From Lachnospiraceae bacterium (lineage in GTDB: Bacteria > Bacillota > Clostridia > Lachnospirales > Lachnospiraceae), in NCBI GenBank assembly GCA_910574195.1, contig CAJTBF010000009.1:62001-126000 (forward strand): a stretch of DNA of 64,000 bases. The letters are read 5' to 3'. A program made the position numbers and the translations under genes. The number at the start of each line of letters is the position of its first letter. The stretch's first letter is position 1. Positions 17,540 through 27,051 of the stretch are shown here, in pieces. The notes under the pieces were generated by a model, which was given only the letters and a program-made list of their open reading frames with translations, was not told the origin of the DNA and did not search any database.

Positions 17540-17614
17540 CGGACAGAGAATGGCAGAGCAGGCGGTTCCTACCAGAGAATGGAATACGATCAGATAGTAA
17601 ATTTTATTTATGAA

Positions 17615-17650
17615 GGTTGTCGGTAGATCCATTTACCGGCGGCCTTTTTA
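17615..17650 (+). terminator. Rho-independent terminator after the catabolic operon
   Basis: Arms 17615-17625 (GGTTGTCGGTA) and 17634-17644 (TACCGGCGGCC) pair over 11 positions with three G-U pairs around an 8-base loop, followed by TTTTTA. Confidence 0.8.
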
Positions 17651-17829
17651 TTTGCCGCTGTATACCCAGGCAGACGGGATTCACCGTCCGTTCGTCTAAA
17701 AGGTGTTCCGAAAAAGAAAAATCGAAGGATTGCAGAGAAAATTGAAGTGTGATACGATACTGTAAAAACAGAAGGGAAGCGGAAGGGATTGCAGTTGCTT
17801 CCTATTATATATGGAAGGAAATGGAATTT

Positions 17830-18888
17830 ATGGGAGTCCGACTGGGAATTGTGGGAACGAATTTTATCAGCGACTGGCTGCTGGAAGCGGCAGTACAGGT
17901 GCCGGAGGTGGAAGTATGCTCCGTATATTCAAGAAAGCAGGAGACAGGAGCGACATTTGCCGGAAAACATCAAATTCCACGGGTATATACGGAGTATGAG
18001 AGTTTTTTAAAATCAGAACTGGACGCAGTGTATATTGCGACACCGATGTACGTACATTGCCGGCAGACCATAGAAGCATTAAAGCAGGGAAAACATGTGC
18101 TGTGTGAAAAAATCCTGGCGGTGAATGAGCGGGAAGTACAGCAGATGATTGCCTGTGGAAAGAAGAATCAGCGGGTGCTTCTGGAAGCCATGAGACCGGA
18201 TTTTGTTCCGGTAATGGAACAGTTAAAAGAAATACTTCCTAAAATCGGAAAACTGCGCAGAGTTACCATAGAATATGATCAGTATTCTTCCAGGTATGAT
18301 TCTTTTCGAAAGGGAGAGCTTCAGAATGCATTTAATCCGGCGCTTTCGAACGCGGCGATTATGGATATTGGGGTATATTGTGTACACAGTATTGTCCGAT
18401 TGTTTGGGGCGCCGATGGAAGTAAAATCCTGTTGCGTAAAACTTCACAATGGATTTGAGGCGAACGGGATTGTACTGATGCAATATGAAGATTTTTTGGC
18501 GGAAGCAGTCTATTCCAAAATAGGGAATTCGATCCATCCCAGTGTATTCGAGGGGGAGGAGGGAACGATCACTTTAGATTCCATCAGTGTTCCAAAGCAG
18601 TTGAAGATCTGTTATCGGGATGGCAGAACGGAACAACTGTATACAGATTCCCAAAAAGAGTGTTCACTTTTTGGGGAGGATTCGACAAAGAAACGTCGGA
18701 CAGCAGGGGCGCCGCACAAAGCGATCGTGGACAGTATGGTGTTTGAGGTACGGAAATTTGCGCAATTGGTGAAAGAAAATAGAGTAGAGCATCCGTATCT
18801 GACTTATTCTTTGGATACAATTCGTGTAGTAGATGCAGTAAGAAAGCAGAATGGGATTGTATTTGATGCGGATTCAGTGGTATACTGA
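17830..18888 (+). CDS. Gfo/Idh/MocA family oxidoreductase
   Basis: A 352-residue NAD(P)-dependent sugar-type dehydrogenase. It starts with a Rossmann fold (RLGIVGTNFISDWLLEA) and has the family's ATPMYVH and GKHVLCEKILAVN segment, where the Lys of CEK(P) contacts the cofactor and substrate. Pro is replaced by Ile in CEKI. The second domain has DIGVYCVHSIVRLFGAP. ATG 17830 is preferred because AAGGAA lies 9 bases upstream; ATG 17821 is too close to it. The gene stands alone between the catabolic operon and asnS. The substrate is unknown. Confidence 0.85.
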   Translation: MGVRLGIVGTNFISDWLLEAAVQVPEVEVCSVYSRKQETGATFAGKHQIPRVYTEYESFLKSELDAVYIATPMYVHCRQTIEALKQGKHVLCEKILAVNEREVQQMIACGKKNQRVLLEAMRPDFVPVMEQLKEILPKIGKLRRVTIEYDQYSSRYDSFRKGELQNAFNPALSNAAIMDIGVYCVHSIVRLFGAPMEVKSCCVKLHNGFEANGIVLMQYEDFLAEAVYSKIGNSIHPSVFEGEEGTITLDSISVPKQLKICYRDGRTEQLYTDSQKECSLFGEDSTKKRRTAGAPHKAIVDSMVFEVRKFAQLVKENRVEHPYLTYSLDTIRVVDAVRKQNGIVFDADSVVY

Positions 18889-18918
18889 ATAACAGTATGA
18901 AAAAAGGAGTATAGAGGT

Positions 18919-20310
18919 ATGGAATTGATTACGATTCGGGAGTTATTTAAAAACAGGGAGGCTTATCTGGATAAAACGGTAAGAGTGGGCGGATGGATTC
19001 GCAGTATCCGGGACTCAAAGACATTTGGCTTTATCGTAGTAAACGACGGATCCTATTTTGAACCACTGCAGATTGTGTACCATGATAAGATGGACAACTT
19101 TCAGGAGATTTCCCGCCAGAATGTGGGGGCGGCGGTTCTGGTCACGGGAACGCTGGTGGCGACGCCGCAGGCAAAGCAGCCTTTTGAGATTCAGGCAGAC
19201 GAAGTGACGGTAGAAGGAGCGTCAGCGCCGGATTATCCGTTGCAAAAGAAACGACATAGTTTCGAATATCTCAGAACAATTTCGCATTTGCGTCCAAGAA
19301 CGAATACATTTCAGGCCGTATTTCGTGTACGGTCTCTGGCGGCGTATGCTCTCCATAAGTTCTTTCAGGAGAGAGGGTTTGTTTATGTACACACACCGTT
19401 GATTACCGGAAGTGATGCGGAAGGGGCAGGGGAGATGTTCCGTGTTACTACATTGGATATGGACGACCTGCCGAAGAATCCGGACGGAAGTATTGATTAT
19501 ACACAGGACTTTTTTGGGAAGGAAACCAACCTGACCGTCAGCGGCCAGTTGAACGGGGAGACGTATGCGCAGGCATTTCGCAGTATTTATACATTTGGTC
19601 CCACATTCCGTGCGGAAAATTCCAATACTACCCGTCACGCGGCCGAATTTTGGATGATCGAGCCGGAGATCGCGTTTGCGGATCTGGAAGACAATATGGA
19701 TCTGGCGGAATCCATGCTGAAATATGTGATTTCCTATGTGATGGAGCAGGCGCCGGAAGAGATGCGGTTTTTTAACTCCTTTGTGGACAAGGGGCTGCTG
19801 GAACGACTGAAAAATGTGGCAGAGTCTGATTTTGCCAGAGTGACCTATACGGAGGCAGTTCGGCTTTTGGAAAAGAACAATGAAAAGTTTGAATATAAAG
19901 TTTCCTGGGGGTGTGATCTGCAGACGGAGCATGAGCGTTACTTGACGGAGCAAGTGTTTGGCAGACCGGTATTTGTAACAGATTATCCGAAAGAAATCAA
20001 AGCTTTTTATATGAAGCAGAATGAAGACGGTAAGACGGTGGCGGCGGTAGACTGCCTGGTACCGGGGATCGGGGAGATTATCGGCGGCAGCCAGAGAGAA
20101 GATGATTATGATAAATTGTTGGCGAGGATGAAAGAACTGAATCTGAAAGAGGAGGATTACCAGTTTTATCTGGATCTTCGAAAATATGGCTCCACCCGGC
20201 ATGCCGGATTTGGACTGGGATTTGAGCGATGCGTGATGTATCTGACCGGAATGGCGAATATCCGTGATGTTGTTCCTTTCCCAAGAACGGTGAACAACTG
20301 TGAATTATAA
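18919..20310 (+). CDS. asnS: Asparaginyl-tRNA synthetase
   Basis: A 463-residue class IIb aminoacyl-tRNA synthetase charging tRNA-Asn. The N-terminal OB fold ([25 protein letters not shown]) binds the anticodon. Motif 2 lies at [20 protein letters not shown] and motif 3 at [22 protein letters not shown]. The C-terminus ends [11 protein letters not shown], usual for bacterial AsnRS. AAAAGGAG stands upstream of ATG 18919, 30 bases after the oxidoreductase stop. No T-box is visible before it. Confidence 0.96.
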   Translation: MELITIRELFKNREAYLDKTVRVGGWIRSIRDSKTFGFIVVNDGSYFEPLQIVYHDKMDNFQEISRQNVGAAVLVTGTLVATPQAKQPFEIQADEVTVEGASAPDYPLQKKRHSFEYLRTISHLRPRTNTFQAVFRVRSLAAYALHKFFQERGFVYVHTPLITGSDAEGAGEMFRVTTLDMDDLPKNPDGSIDYTQDFFGKETNLTVSGQLNGETYAQAFRSIYTFGPTFRAENSNTTRHAAEFWMIEPEIAFADLEDNMDLAESMLKYVISYVMEQAPEEMRFFNSFVDKGLLERLKNVAESDFARVTYTEAVRLLEKNNEKFEYKVSWGCDLQTEHERYLTEQVFGRPVFVTDYPKEIKAFYMKQNEDGKTVAAVDCLVPGIGEIIGGSQREDDYDKLLARMKELNLKEEDYQFYLDLRKYGSTRHAGFGLGFERCVMYLTGMANIRDVVPFPRTVNNCEL

Positions 20311-20330
20311 CAGAACAAGGCTGTTCTCAC

Positions 20331-20354
20331 GGAATGTGCAGTTCAGCACATTCC
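20331..20354. repeat. Perfect 9-bp inverted repeat downstream of asnS
   Basis: GGAATGTGC and GCACATTCC flank a 6-base loop; outer CACGG/CCGTG can extend it. There is no T-run, so termination is not supported. Could be an mRNA 3'-end structure. Confidence 0.5.
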
Positions 20355-20489
20355 CGAGCCGTGAAAAGTAACCGCCCGGTAACTATATAACGGCGTGTGA
20401 GAAAGTAGTTGAGAGATTTAGGAATCCGGGTTATAATAAATATTTATGGAAAGAAAAAGAAACTGTCTGAAAGAAGGGAGGGAGTCCGG

Positions 20490-21824
20490 TTGAAGATTAC
20501 ATTGCCGAATAAGGTATTGCTAATTATCGAGAATCTGCAGATGCATGGATACGAAGCTTATGCAGTGGGCGGTTGTGTACGGGACTCCATTCTGGCAAAA
20601 AAGCCGCAGGACTGGGATATTACAACTTCGGCAAAGCCCCGGGAGATTAAGAGACTGTTTCGAAGGACAGTGGATACCGGTATTGAACATGGAACAGTGA
20701 CGGTGCTTCTGGGGAAGGAAAGTTTTGAGGTGACGACCTATCGGGTGGACGGAGCCTACGAAGATAACCGGCATCCGACGGAAGTGCTGTTTACGGATCG
20801 GCTGGAAGAAGATCTGAAACGACGGGATTTCACAATCAATGCGATGGCGTATAATGATGAAGTGCGTCTGGTGGATGTATTTGGAGGAATGAAGGACTTA
20901 AACCACCATCTGATTCGTTGCGTGGGAGATGCGCGGGAACGATTTTCAGAGGATGCACTGCGTATTCTGAGGGCGGTACGGTTTTCGGCGCAGCTTGATT
21001 TTTCCATCGAACCGTTTACCTGGGAAGCAATGAAGAAGCTGGCGCCGACTTTGCAGAATATCAGTGCAGAGAGAATTCGTGCGGAATTAATGAAACTTTT
21101 GCTCTCAGACCACCCGGAACGGATTCGGGACGCCTATGAGTTGGGGATTACAAAGGTAGTCCTTCCGGAATGGGATCAGATGGAAGGTGTGGAGCAGAAT
21201 ACGCCGCATCATCAATATGATGTGGCAGAACACACGCTTCATGCATTGAAAAGTATAAAAAAAGAGAAGATCCTCCGGCTGACCATGTTATTCCATGATA
21301 TGGGAAAACCTTTTATGAAAACAACGGATGAAAACGGACGGGATCATTTCAAAGGTCACGCGCTTGTGAGTGAGGAGATTGCCCGTACGGTGATGCACCG
21401 ATTGAAGTTTGACAATGACACGATCCGAAAAGTAACCCGGCTGGTATGTTACCATGATTATCGGATTGAGCCGACCATGCAGAATGTGCGGCGGGCAATG
21501 AACCGGATCGGGGTAGAATTGTTCCCCTATTATCTTGCAATCCGTCTGGCGGACGTAAAGGCTCAGAGTCCTTACAGGAGACGGGAAAAGATTGAGAATA
21601 TTATTCAGATGCGGGAACAATATCAGGAAATTTTATTTCGGGCACAATGTGTAACCCTGAAAGATCTGGCGGTTACCGGAAAGGACCTGATGGAGATCGG
21701 TATGAAACCCGGCAGAGAGCTTGGTAATATGCTGAATGAACTGTTGGAATGGGTACTGGATGATCCGGAGTGTAACAAAAAAGAAATTTTGTGTGAATAT
21801 GTAAAAGAAAAGCTTGTACTTTAG
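20490..21824 (+). CDS. cca: CCA tRNA nucleotidyltransferase with HD domain
   Basis: A 444-residue enzyme that adds or repairs the CCA end of tRNAs. The nucleotidyltransferase head has GGCVRDSILAKKPQDWDITT with the DxD metal pair, followed by RRDFTINAMAYN and EDALRILRAVRFSAQL. A C-terminal HD phosphohydrolase domain is seen at MLFHDMGKP and KGHALVSEEIA, found in many Clostridia members of the family. The start is TTG 20490, six bases after GGGAGGGAG. An open frame extends to 20409 but lacks a ribosome site. Confidence 0.93.
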   Translation: MKITLPNKVLLIIENLQMHGYEAYAVGGCVRDSILAKKPQDWDITTSAKPREIKRLFRRTVDTGIEHGTVTVLLGKESFEVTTYRVDGAYEDNRHPTEVLFTDRLEEDLKRRDFTINAMAYNDEVRLVDVFGGMKDLNHHLIRCVGDARERFSEDALRILRAVRFSAQLDFSIEPFTWEAMKKLAPTLQNISAERIRAELMKLLLSDHPERIRDAYELGITKVVLPEWDQMEGVEQNTPHHQYDVAEHTLHALKSIKKEKILRLTMLFHDMGKPFMKTTDENGRDHFKGHALVSEEIARTVMHRLKFDNDTIRKVTRLVCYHDYRIEPTMQNVRRAMNRIGVELFPYYLAIRLADVKAQSPYRRREKIENIIQMREQYQEILFRAQCVTLKDLAVTGKDLMEIGMKPGRELGNMLNELLEWVLDDPECNKKEILCEYVKEKLVL

Positions 21825-21912
21825 CATACCCCGGCTGCTTCTTTCATAGATTAGAAAGAGTTCTGAATATAGGAAAGCCATTGGAATAATGTGCAGATAT
21901 GAGGGGGCAGCC

Positions 21913-22938
21913 ATGAGAGAGTATGAATTGGAAGTCTTGGAGCAATACGATGTAGAAGTAATCAGCACCCGTAAGATAAGGGGTGCGTTTTTTTGCGAGA
22001 CGAATAAAGGCACCATGGTGTTAAAAGAAGCAAGGATTTCGGAAGGGCGCGCTCTTTTACTGCATACAATGCTGGAATATCTGGAAACGCAGGGGTATTC
22101 TAATGTAGATACGCCGATCTTTAACAAGGAAAAACATCTGATCAGTGTTTCACGTGATCAGACGGGATATCTGTTGAAAAAATGGTATAGTGGAAGGGAA
22201 TGTGACGTCCGCAGGGAGGGAGATGTTCTGGAAGCGGCCAGAAGTCTTGCCCGGCTTCATCAGAAGATGTGCTGGGAAAAGGCAAGTGCGGCAAGTCAGG
22301 AAGAAATGCAGTCATTACCCAAAGGGCGGCATCTGCGGGATGAGTTTCTTCACCGGAATCGGGAATTGAAAAAAGTGCGTGCATATATCCGGGATAAAGT
22401 GAACAAAAACGAATTCGAATATCTTTATCTGGCTCATTTTGATGAAATGTACCGGTTAGCGATGCAGGTAACGCAGCGGCTGGAACAATCAGAGTATGAA
22501 AACCTGTATCAGGAAAGTATAAAACAAAAATTTTTGGTACACGGAGATTATAATTATCACAACATATTAATGTGCGGGGGAAATACAGACTCTGCGTTGC
22601 CCGCGGTGACGAACTTTGAACATTTTCATATGGATGTGCAGGTACTGGATCTGTATTATTTTTTTCGAAAAGTGATGGAAAAGCATAAATGGAAAGAAAC
22701 ACTTGGACGCATGGTATTAAAGGCGTATGAAGAAATCCGGCCTTTGGATTCCAGAGAGTTGGAGGTGCTTGCATTAAAAAGCGCTTATCCGGAAAAATTC
22801 TGGAAAACGGCAAATGCGTATTATCATTCGAATAAAGCCTGGATTCCGGAAAAAAGTGTGGAAAAACTGGAGACTGCGATTTGGCAGACGGGGGAAAAAA
22901 TCCGTTTTCTTGAAAAGATATTTACTTTCTTTTTGTAA
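21913..22938 (+). CDS. CotS-like spore coat kinase-fold protein
   Basis: A 341-residue protein with an aminoglycoside-phosphotransferase-like fold, as in the CotS/YsxE spore coat proteins. Segments seen are the Gly-poor N-lobe (GAFFCETNKGTMVLKEA), RSLARLHQ in the linker, and VHGDYNYHNILM, the catalytic-loop-like motif, followed by VTNFEHFHMDVQVLDLYYF where a DFD/DFE metal motif is normally found; here it reads TNFEH. So ATP-dependent activity is doubtful, and a structural coat role is possible. ATG 21913 has GAGGGGGC upstream. The gene lies between cca and pgm. Confidence 0.78.
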   Translation: MREYELEVLEQYDVEVISTRKIRGAFFCETNKGTMVLKEARISEGRALLLHTMLEYLETQGYSNVDTPIFNKEKHLISVSRDQTGYLLKKWYSGRECDVRREGDVLEAARSLARLHQKMCWEKASAASQEEMQSLPKGRHLRDEFLHRNRELKKVRAYIRDKVNKNEFEYLYLAHFDEMYRLAMQVTQRLEQSEYENLYQESIKQKFLVHGDYNYHNILMCGGNTDSALPAVTNFEHFHMDVQVLDLYYFFRKVMEKHKWKETLGRMVLKAYEEIRPLDSRELEVLALKSAYPEKFWKTANAYYHSNKAWIPEKSVEKLETAIWQTGEKIRFLEKIFTFFL

Positions 22939-22987
22939 ATTCCTGGTGTATAATAAAGATACACTATTTTATGCAGGAGGTACCAGG

Positions 22988-24727
22988 ATGGAGTACAAAG
23001 AGAGATACCAGGAATGGTTATCAAATCCCTATTTTGATGCGGATACGAAAGCAGAACTGGAGAGCATCAAAGAAGATGAAAATGAGATAAAAGAACGTTT
23101 CTATACCGATTTGGAGTTTGGAACTGCAGGTCTGAGGGGGATCATCGGAGCGGGAACCAATCGTATGAATATTTATACGGTCAGAAAGGCGACGCAGGGA
23201 CTTGCGAATTACATTCAGAAAAAGGGGAATATGCAAAAAGGTGTTGCGATTGCATTTGATTCCCGCCGTATGTCGCCGGAATTTGCTGAGGAAGCGGCGC
23301 TTTGCCTGGCGGCAAATGGAATTAAGGCATATGTGTTTGAATCTCTGCGTCCTACTCCGGAGCTTTCTTTTGCAGTAAGGAAGCTTTCCTGCATTGCGGG
23401 CATTAATATTACGGCAAGTCATAATCCTCCGGAATACAACGGATATAAGGTATACTGGGAAGACGGCGCACAGATTACGCCTCCTCATGATAAAGGGATT
23501 ATGGATGAAGTGAAAGCAGTGGAAGATTATACCACCATGAAAACGATGTCCCTGGAAGAGGCAAAGGCAGCAGGTCTGTATGAATCCATCGGTGCGGAAG
23601 TGGATGACGCCTATATTGCAGAATTGAAAAAGCAGGTACAGCACCAGGATGCTATTGACGCAGTGGCCAAAGACCTGAAGATTGTGTATTCGCCGCTTCA
23701 CGGAACCGGGAATATTCCGGCACGCCGTATTTTGAAGGAGCTTGGGTTTGAGAATGTATATGTGGTAAAAGAGCAGGAATTGCCGGACGGAGAATTTCCC
23801 ACGGTTTCTTACCCCAATCCGGAAGCAGCGGAAGCTTTTGAGCTGGGTTTGAAGCTGGCAAAAGAAGTGGATGCGGATATCGTGCTGGCCACAGATCCGG
23901 ATGCGGACAGACTGGGAGTACGCGTGAAAGACAAGGATGGCGTATATCATACTTTGACCGGTAATATGTCGGGCTGTCTTCTGGCGGATTATGAGATTGG
24001 GCAGAAAAAAGAGCGGGAAGGAAGTCTGCCGGAAGATGGAAAGTTGATTAAGACGATAGTTACGTCCAATATGGCGGATGCCATTGCGAAATATTATGGC
24101 GTGGATTTGATTGAATGTCTGACCGGATTCAAATATATCGGACAGCAGATTCTTGGATTTGAGACCGGTGGAAAGGGCGAGTATTTGTTTGGATTTGAAG
24201 AAAGTTATGGATGTCTGATCGGAACGCATGCGAGGGACAAGGATGCCATTGTGGCGACGATGGCCTTGTGTGAGGCGGCAGCTTATTATAAGACAAAGGG
24301 AATGAATCTGTGGGATGCAATGGTTGCACTCTATGATCGTTACGGATATTACAAGGATGATATTCAGTCTATTACCCTGAAAGGAATTGAAGGACTTGCC
24401 AAGATTCAGGAAATTCTGGAGACGCTGCGTAAGAACCCTCCGACGGAGATTGCCGGATACAAAGTGCTTCGGGCAAGAGATTATAAAGCGGATACAATCA
24501 AAGATATGGAAACGGGAGCAGTGACAGGTACCGGGCTGCCCTCTTCCAATGTATTGTATTATGATCTGACGGACGATGCATGGCTGTGTGTAAGACCCTC
24601 CGGTACGGAACCAAAAGTAAAGTTTTATTATGGGGTGAAAGGAACTTCTCTGGAAGATGCAGATACGAAATCAGCGGCGATGGGAAAAGAAGTTCTTGCG
24701 ATGATTGATGAGATGATAACAGCTTAG
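22988..24727 (+). CDS. pgcA: Phosphoglucomutase / phosphomannomutase
   Basis: A 579-residue alpha-D-phosphohexomutase interconverting glucose-1-phosphate and glucose-6-phosphate. All four signature loops are present: TASHNPPEYNGYK with the phosphoserine, DPDADRLG for magnesium, GFEESYG for sugar binding, and RPSGTEPKVKFY for the phosphate. ATG 22988 follows AGGAGGTACCAGG, a strong site. It works with glycogen phosphorylase at 32043 in the same window in glycogen use, although the two are in different operons. Domain lengths are those of the PgcA type. Confidence 0.95.
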   Translation: MEYKERYQEWLSNPYFDADTKAELESIKEDENEIKERFYTDLEFGTAGLRGIIGAGTNRMNIYTVRKATQGLANYIQKKGNMQKGVAIAFDSRRMSPEFAEEAALCLAANGIKAYVFESLRPTPELSFAVRKLSCIAGINITASHNPPEYNGYKVYWEDGAQITPPHDKGIMDEVKAVEDYTTMKTMSLEEAKAAGLYESIGAEVDDAYIAELKKQVQHQDAIDAVAKDLKIVYSPLHGTGNIPARRILKELGFENVYVVKEQELPDGEFPTVSYPNPEAAEAFELGLKLAKEVDADIVLATDPDADRLGVRVKDKDGVYHTLTGNMSGCLLADYEIGQKKEREGSLPEDGKLIKTIVTSNMADAIAKYYGVDLIECLTGFKYIGQQILGFETGGKGEYLFGFEESYGCLIGTHARDKDAIVATMALCEAAAYYKTKGMNLWDAMVALYDRYGYYKDDIQSITLKGIEGLAKIQEILETLRKNPPTEIAGYKVLRARDYKADTIKDMETGAVTGTGLPSSNVLYYDLTDDAWLCVRPSGTEPKVKFYYGVKGTSLEDADTKSAAMGKEVLAMIDEMITA

Positions 24728-24805
24728 TCTGTAATTGTGTACTTGCTGCGCAGTTAGCAGTCAATAGTGAAAAGCAGTCAGATGATGTAAAAACACGGAA
24801 ATACC

Positions 24806-24834
24806 TTGACAAAAATAAAAGAATCAGATATAAC
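24806..24834 (+). promoter_or_regulatory. Sigma-A promoter of hup
   Basis: TTGACA (24806-24811), 17-base spacer, TATAAC (24829-24834). It leaves a leader of about 100 bases before the HU start. Confidence 0.75.
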
Positions 24835-24939
24835 TGTACATAAGGCAAAAAACACGCCATTTTTGGGTAGATGGACGGCAGATTTTTCCGATTTTGCAGA
24901 ATACTGCTGTTCCAGTACAAGAAAGAGGAGGAAACATCC

Positions 24940-25212
24940 ATGAATAAAACAGAGTTAGTAGCAGCAATTGCAGAAAATGCAGAAATTTCCAAGAAAGATG
25001 CCGAAAAAGCAATGAAAGCATTGATCGATGTAATAACAGAGGAACTGAAAAAAGGTGAGAAGGTCCAGTTGGTAGGATTTGGTACATTCGAAGTATCTTC
25101 CAGAGCAGCAAGAGAAGGAAGAAATCCACAGACCGGAAAAGCGATGAAAATTGCTGCCTGCAAAGCACCGAAGTTTAAAGCCGGTAAGGCACTGAAGGAT
25201 GCTGTGAATTAA
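24940..25212 (+). CDS. hup: HU-type DNA-binding protein
   Basis: A 90-residue histone-like protein that bends and compacts DNA. The sequence is the standard HU pattern: [36 protein letters not shown], and the beta-arm start [17 protein letters not shown] 24940 has GAGGAGGAAAC upstream. It precedes rqcP, as hup does near the yab genes in many Clostridia, but a terminator separates them. Confidence 0.97.
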   Translation: MNKTELVAAIAENAEISKKDAEKAMKALIDVITEELKKGEKVQLVGFGTFEVSSRAAREGRNPQTGKAMKIAACKAPKFKAGKALKDAVN

Positions 25213-25284
25213 TACAGATAGAAAAGATCTGAAGCAGGGATGAATCCTGCCGGATAAGAGATCAATGAGAGTGGACAAACAGAA

Positions 25285-25321
25285 GTGCCTGCATGACAGA
25301 AAGGTCATGCAGGTACTTTTT
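25285..25321 (+). terminator. Rho-independent terminator of hup
   Basis: GTGCCTGCATGAC (25285-25297) pairs with GTCATGCAGGTAC (25304-25316) around a 6-base loop, followed by TTTT. Confidence 0.88.
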
Positions 25322-25335
25322 CCGTGTGGCAGAAG

Positions 25336-25373
25336 GTATACTAATTGGACTACTAATGTCCAATTAGGTATGC
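25336..25373. repeat. Palindromic dispersed repeat (family B, copy 1)
   Basis: CTAATTGGAC (25341-25350) and GTCCAATTAG (25358-25367) are perfect complements with a 7-base loop TACTAAT. A close copy is at 44851-44885. Confidence 0.7.
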
Positions 25374-25392
25374 TTTGTTGGACAAAAAGCAG

Positions 25393-25412
25393 TCGTCCGT
25401 CAGGGCAGAAAT
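25393..25412 (-). repeat. Dispersed 20-mer (family C, second copy)
   Basis: Reverse complement ATTTCTGCCCTGACGGACGA differs by one base from the 20-mer inside the inverted repeat at 15333-15359. Confidence 0.6.
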
Positions 25413-25461
25413 GCAAAACGGTTCCAAGAAGGCATAGATTTTAAGAAAAGAGGATTTTTAT

Positions 25462-25701
25462 ATGAGACTGGATAAATTTTTAAAGGTATCACGATTGATT
25501 AAGCGCAGAACGGTGGCAAACGAGGCATGCGACGCAGGACGTGTACTGGTAAATGGAAATGTGGCAAAAGCGTCCGTAAAAGTAAAAGTGGGGGATATTA
25601 TTGAAATTCAGTTTGGCACGAAGGCGGTCAAAGTGGAAGTGATGGATATCCAGGATACGACGAAAAAGGAAGAAGCAAAGGAATTGTTTCGATATATATA
25701 G
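25462..25701 (+). CDS. rqcP: S4-domain RNA-binding protein RqcP (YabO)
   Basis: A 79-residue protein that is almost only an S4 RNA-binding domain (MRLDKFLKVSRLIKRRTVANEACDAGRVLVNG). In B. subtilis this protein, YabO/RqcP, helps RqcH add alanine tails on stalled 50S-nascent-chain complexes. Length and the position before yabP, yabQ and divIC match that locus. Start ATG 25462 follows AGAGGATTTTT, a modest ribosome site. Hsp15 is the related alternative in Gram-negatives. Confidence 0.93.
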   Translation: MRLDKFLKVSRLIKRRTVANEACDAGRVLVNGNVAKASVKVKVGDIIEIQFGTKAVKVEVMDIQDTTKKEEAKELFRYI

Positions 25702-25735
25702 TAAGGAAGAATGTCCAATATTCCCTCTTAATCCT

Positions 25736-25764
25736 GCATATTGCAGCGGGACGGTTCATATACA
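25736..25764 (+). promoter_or_regulatory. Candidate sigma-E promoter for yabP-yabQ
   Basis: GCATATT (25736-25742), exactly 14 bases, then CATATACA (25757-25764), matching the sigma-E pattern kmATATT and CATACAnT. YabP and YabQ act in the mother cell. No transcription data here. Confidence 0.5.
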
Positions 25765-25900
25765 TAAAAAGTATAGAACAGAGAGGTTCCTGTTCATTCC
25801 CGGATCGTGCACGGCACGGCGGTGGGGCAATATGGTGATGGAGTATCCCCGGTCGATGGCTGCGGGGGACTTGTTTACGGAAAGGGAAGGGGGAACGGAC

Positions 25901-26185
25901 ATGGAGGAACGTCAACCGGCGAAGGCGCATAAACTGGTCGTGAATAACCGTAAGACGAGTATGGTAACAGGGGTATTGGATGTACTTTCTTTTGATCTGA
26001 ACGAAATTTTGCTGGAGACGGAGCAGGGGATGCTGATGGTAAAAGGAACAGATCTGCACGTGAATCGCCTCAGTGTGGAAAAAGGTGAGGTGGATCTGTC
26101 AGGAAATATTGACAGTATCGCATATTCCGGTGTGAATCAGATCGGGCAGCAAAATGAGAATTTCTTCTCAAAATTATTTAAGTAG
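25901..26185 (+). CDS. yabP: Sporulation protein YabP
   Basis: A 94-residue member of the YabP/YqfC family made in the mother cell during sporulation. Typical segments are HKLVVNNRKTSMVTGVLDVLSFD and GTDLHVNRLSVEKGEVDLSGNIDSI. ATG 25901 is preceded by AAGGGGGAA; the frame is open further upstream to 25832 but without a ribosome site. It is followed 8 bases later by yabQ. The exact function of YabP is not established. Confidence 0.92.
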   Translation: MEERQPAKAHKLVVNNRKTSMVTGVLDVLSFDLNEILLETEQGMLMVKGTDLHVNRLSVEKGEVDLSGNIDSIAYSGVNQIGQQNENFFSKLFK

Positions 26186-26193
26186 GCTGCTTT

Positions 26194-26526
26194 ATGATGC
26201 TTGGAATTGGAAAAGAGACGGTTGTATTTTTCTATGCGGGGCTGACAGGAATAGTAACATTTTCCAGCTATCAGGTTTTGATTTTATTTCGAAAACTGAT
26301 CCGGCATTCTGTGGCGGCTGTCAGTGCGGAAGATTTTTTTTACTGGATTGGGTTAAGCGCTTATTTGTTTCGACAGATGTACCATACAACTTATGGTAGC
26401 ATCAGAGGTTTCTTTATACTAGGAATTGTGGCCGGGAATTTTCTGGCATTTTTTTGTAAAATTCTGTTGAAAAAAATATGGACAAAATGGAACAATTGGC
26501 TTGAAAAAAGAAAGAAAACCCGATAA
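26194..26526 (+). CDS. yabQ: Spore cortex protein YabQ
   Basis: A 110-residue membrane protein with about three hydrophobic segments (TVVFFYAGLTGIVTFSSYQVLIL, FYWIGLSAYLF, GFFILGIVAGNFLAFF) and a basic tail KIWTKWNNWLEKRKKTR. In B. subtilis YabQ is needed for cortex formation and sits in the outer forespore membrane. Its place after yabP and before divIC supports the name more than sequence alone does. The start could be either of the two ATG codons at 26194 or 26197. Confidence 0.85.
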   Translation: MMLGIGKETVVFFYAGLTGIVTFSSYQVLILFRKLIRHSVAAVSAEDFFYWIGLSAYLFRQMYHTTYGSIRGFFILGIVAGNFLAFFCKILLKKIWTKWNNWLEKRKKTR

Positions 26527-26581
26527 AATGATTATGATAATGGGGAGTAGAAAAGTAACGGATTAAGATGGGTGAGTATAG

Positions 26582-26914
26582 ATGGGCCAAAAGAAGATGC
26601 GATCTGCCAGGGGGCGGCGAAAACAGGCATCCATATTCCGTCAGCATAAGAGAAGTGTAGTGACTGTTTTTGTTGTTTTGGGGATGTTGGCGGCAGTATT
26701 GTATGTGAATGCAATGAATTTATATGCGCGGAATGAGGTATATAAGCAGCAGGAAGCGGAACTTCAGGGACAGATTAAAGAGCAGAAGCAGCGTTCTGAA
26801 GAAGTGAAAAAGTATGAAGAATATGTAAAAACAGACGATTATATTAAAGATGTCGCAGAAGAAAAGCTGGGTTTGGTGGATCCGAATGAGATTTTGTTTC
26901 AACCGGAAGAATAG
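26582..26914 (+). CDS. divIC: Septum formation protein DivIC/FtsB family
   Basis: A 110-residue bitopic cell-division protein. A basic cytoplasmic N-terminus (KKMRSARGRRKQ) leads into one membrane helix (VVTVFVVLGMLAAVLYVNAM), then a coiled coil (YKQQEAELQGQIKEQKQRSEEVKKYEEY) and the family ending DYIKDVAEEKLGLVDPNEILF. It would join the FtsL/DivIB complex that activates septal wall synthesis. The order yabP-yabQ-divIC is as in B. subtilis. Confidence 0.92.
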   Translation: MGQKKMRSARGRRKQASIFRQHKRSVVTVFVVLGMLAAVLYVNAMNLYARNEVYKQQEAELQGQIKEQKQRSEEVKKYEEYVKTDDYIKDVAEEKLGLVDPNEILFQPEE

Positions 26915-26957
26915 GAAAGAGAATCCAGAAGAATAGAAAAAAGAACTACGAAAGAAA

Positions 26958-26987
26958 AACTCCAGGAAGAAGCCCTGGAGTTTTTTC
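26958..26987 (+). terminator. Rho-independent terminator after divIC
   Basis: AACTCCAGG (26958-26966) and CCTGGAGTT (26974-26982) with a 7-base loop and a following T-run. Confidence 0.9.
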
Positions 26988-27051
26988 GTGCCATGGTATC
27001 CGAAAAAGATTTGGATGCAGGAATATGATAAGAACCTGGGAGGGATTTTGG

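Noticed and set aside
18889-18918. T-box before asnS
   Set aside because: The gap is only 30 bases and holds just a ribosome site.
23021-24229. 402-codon minus-strand frame across phosphoglucomutase
   Set aside because: Antisense to a gene with all four mutase motifs; no recognisable domain.
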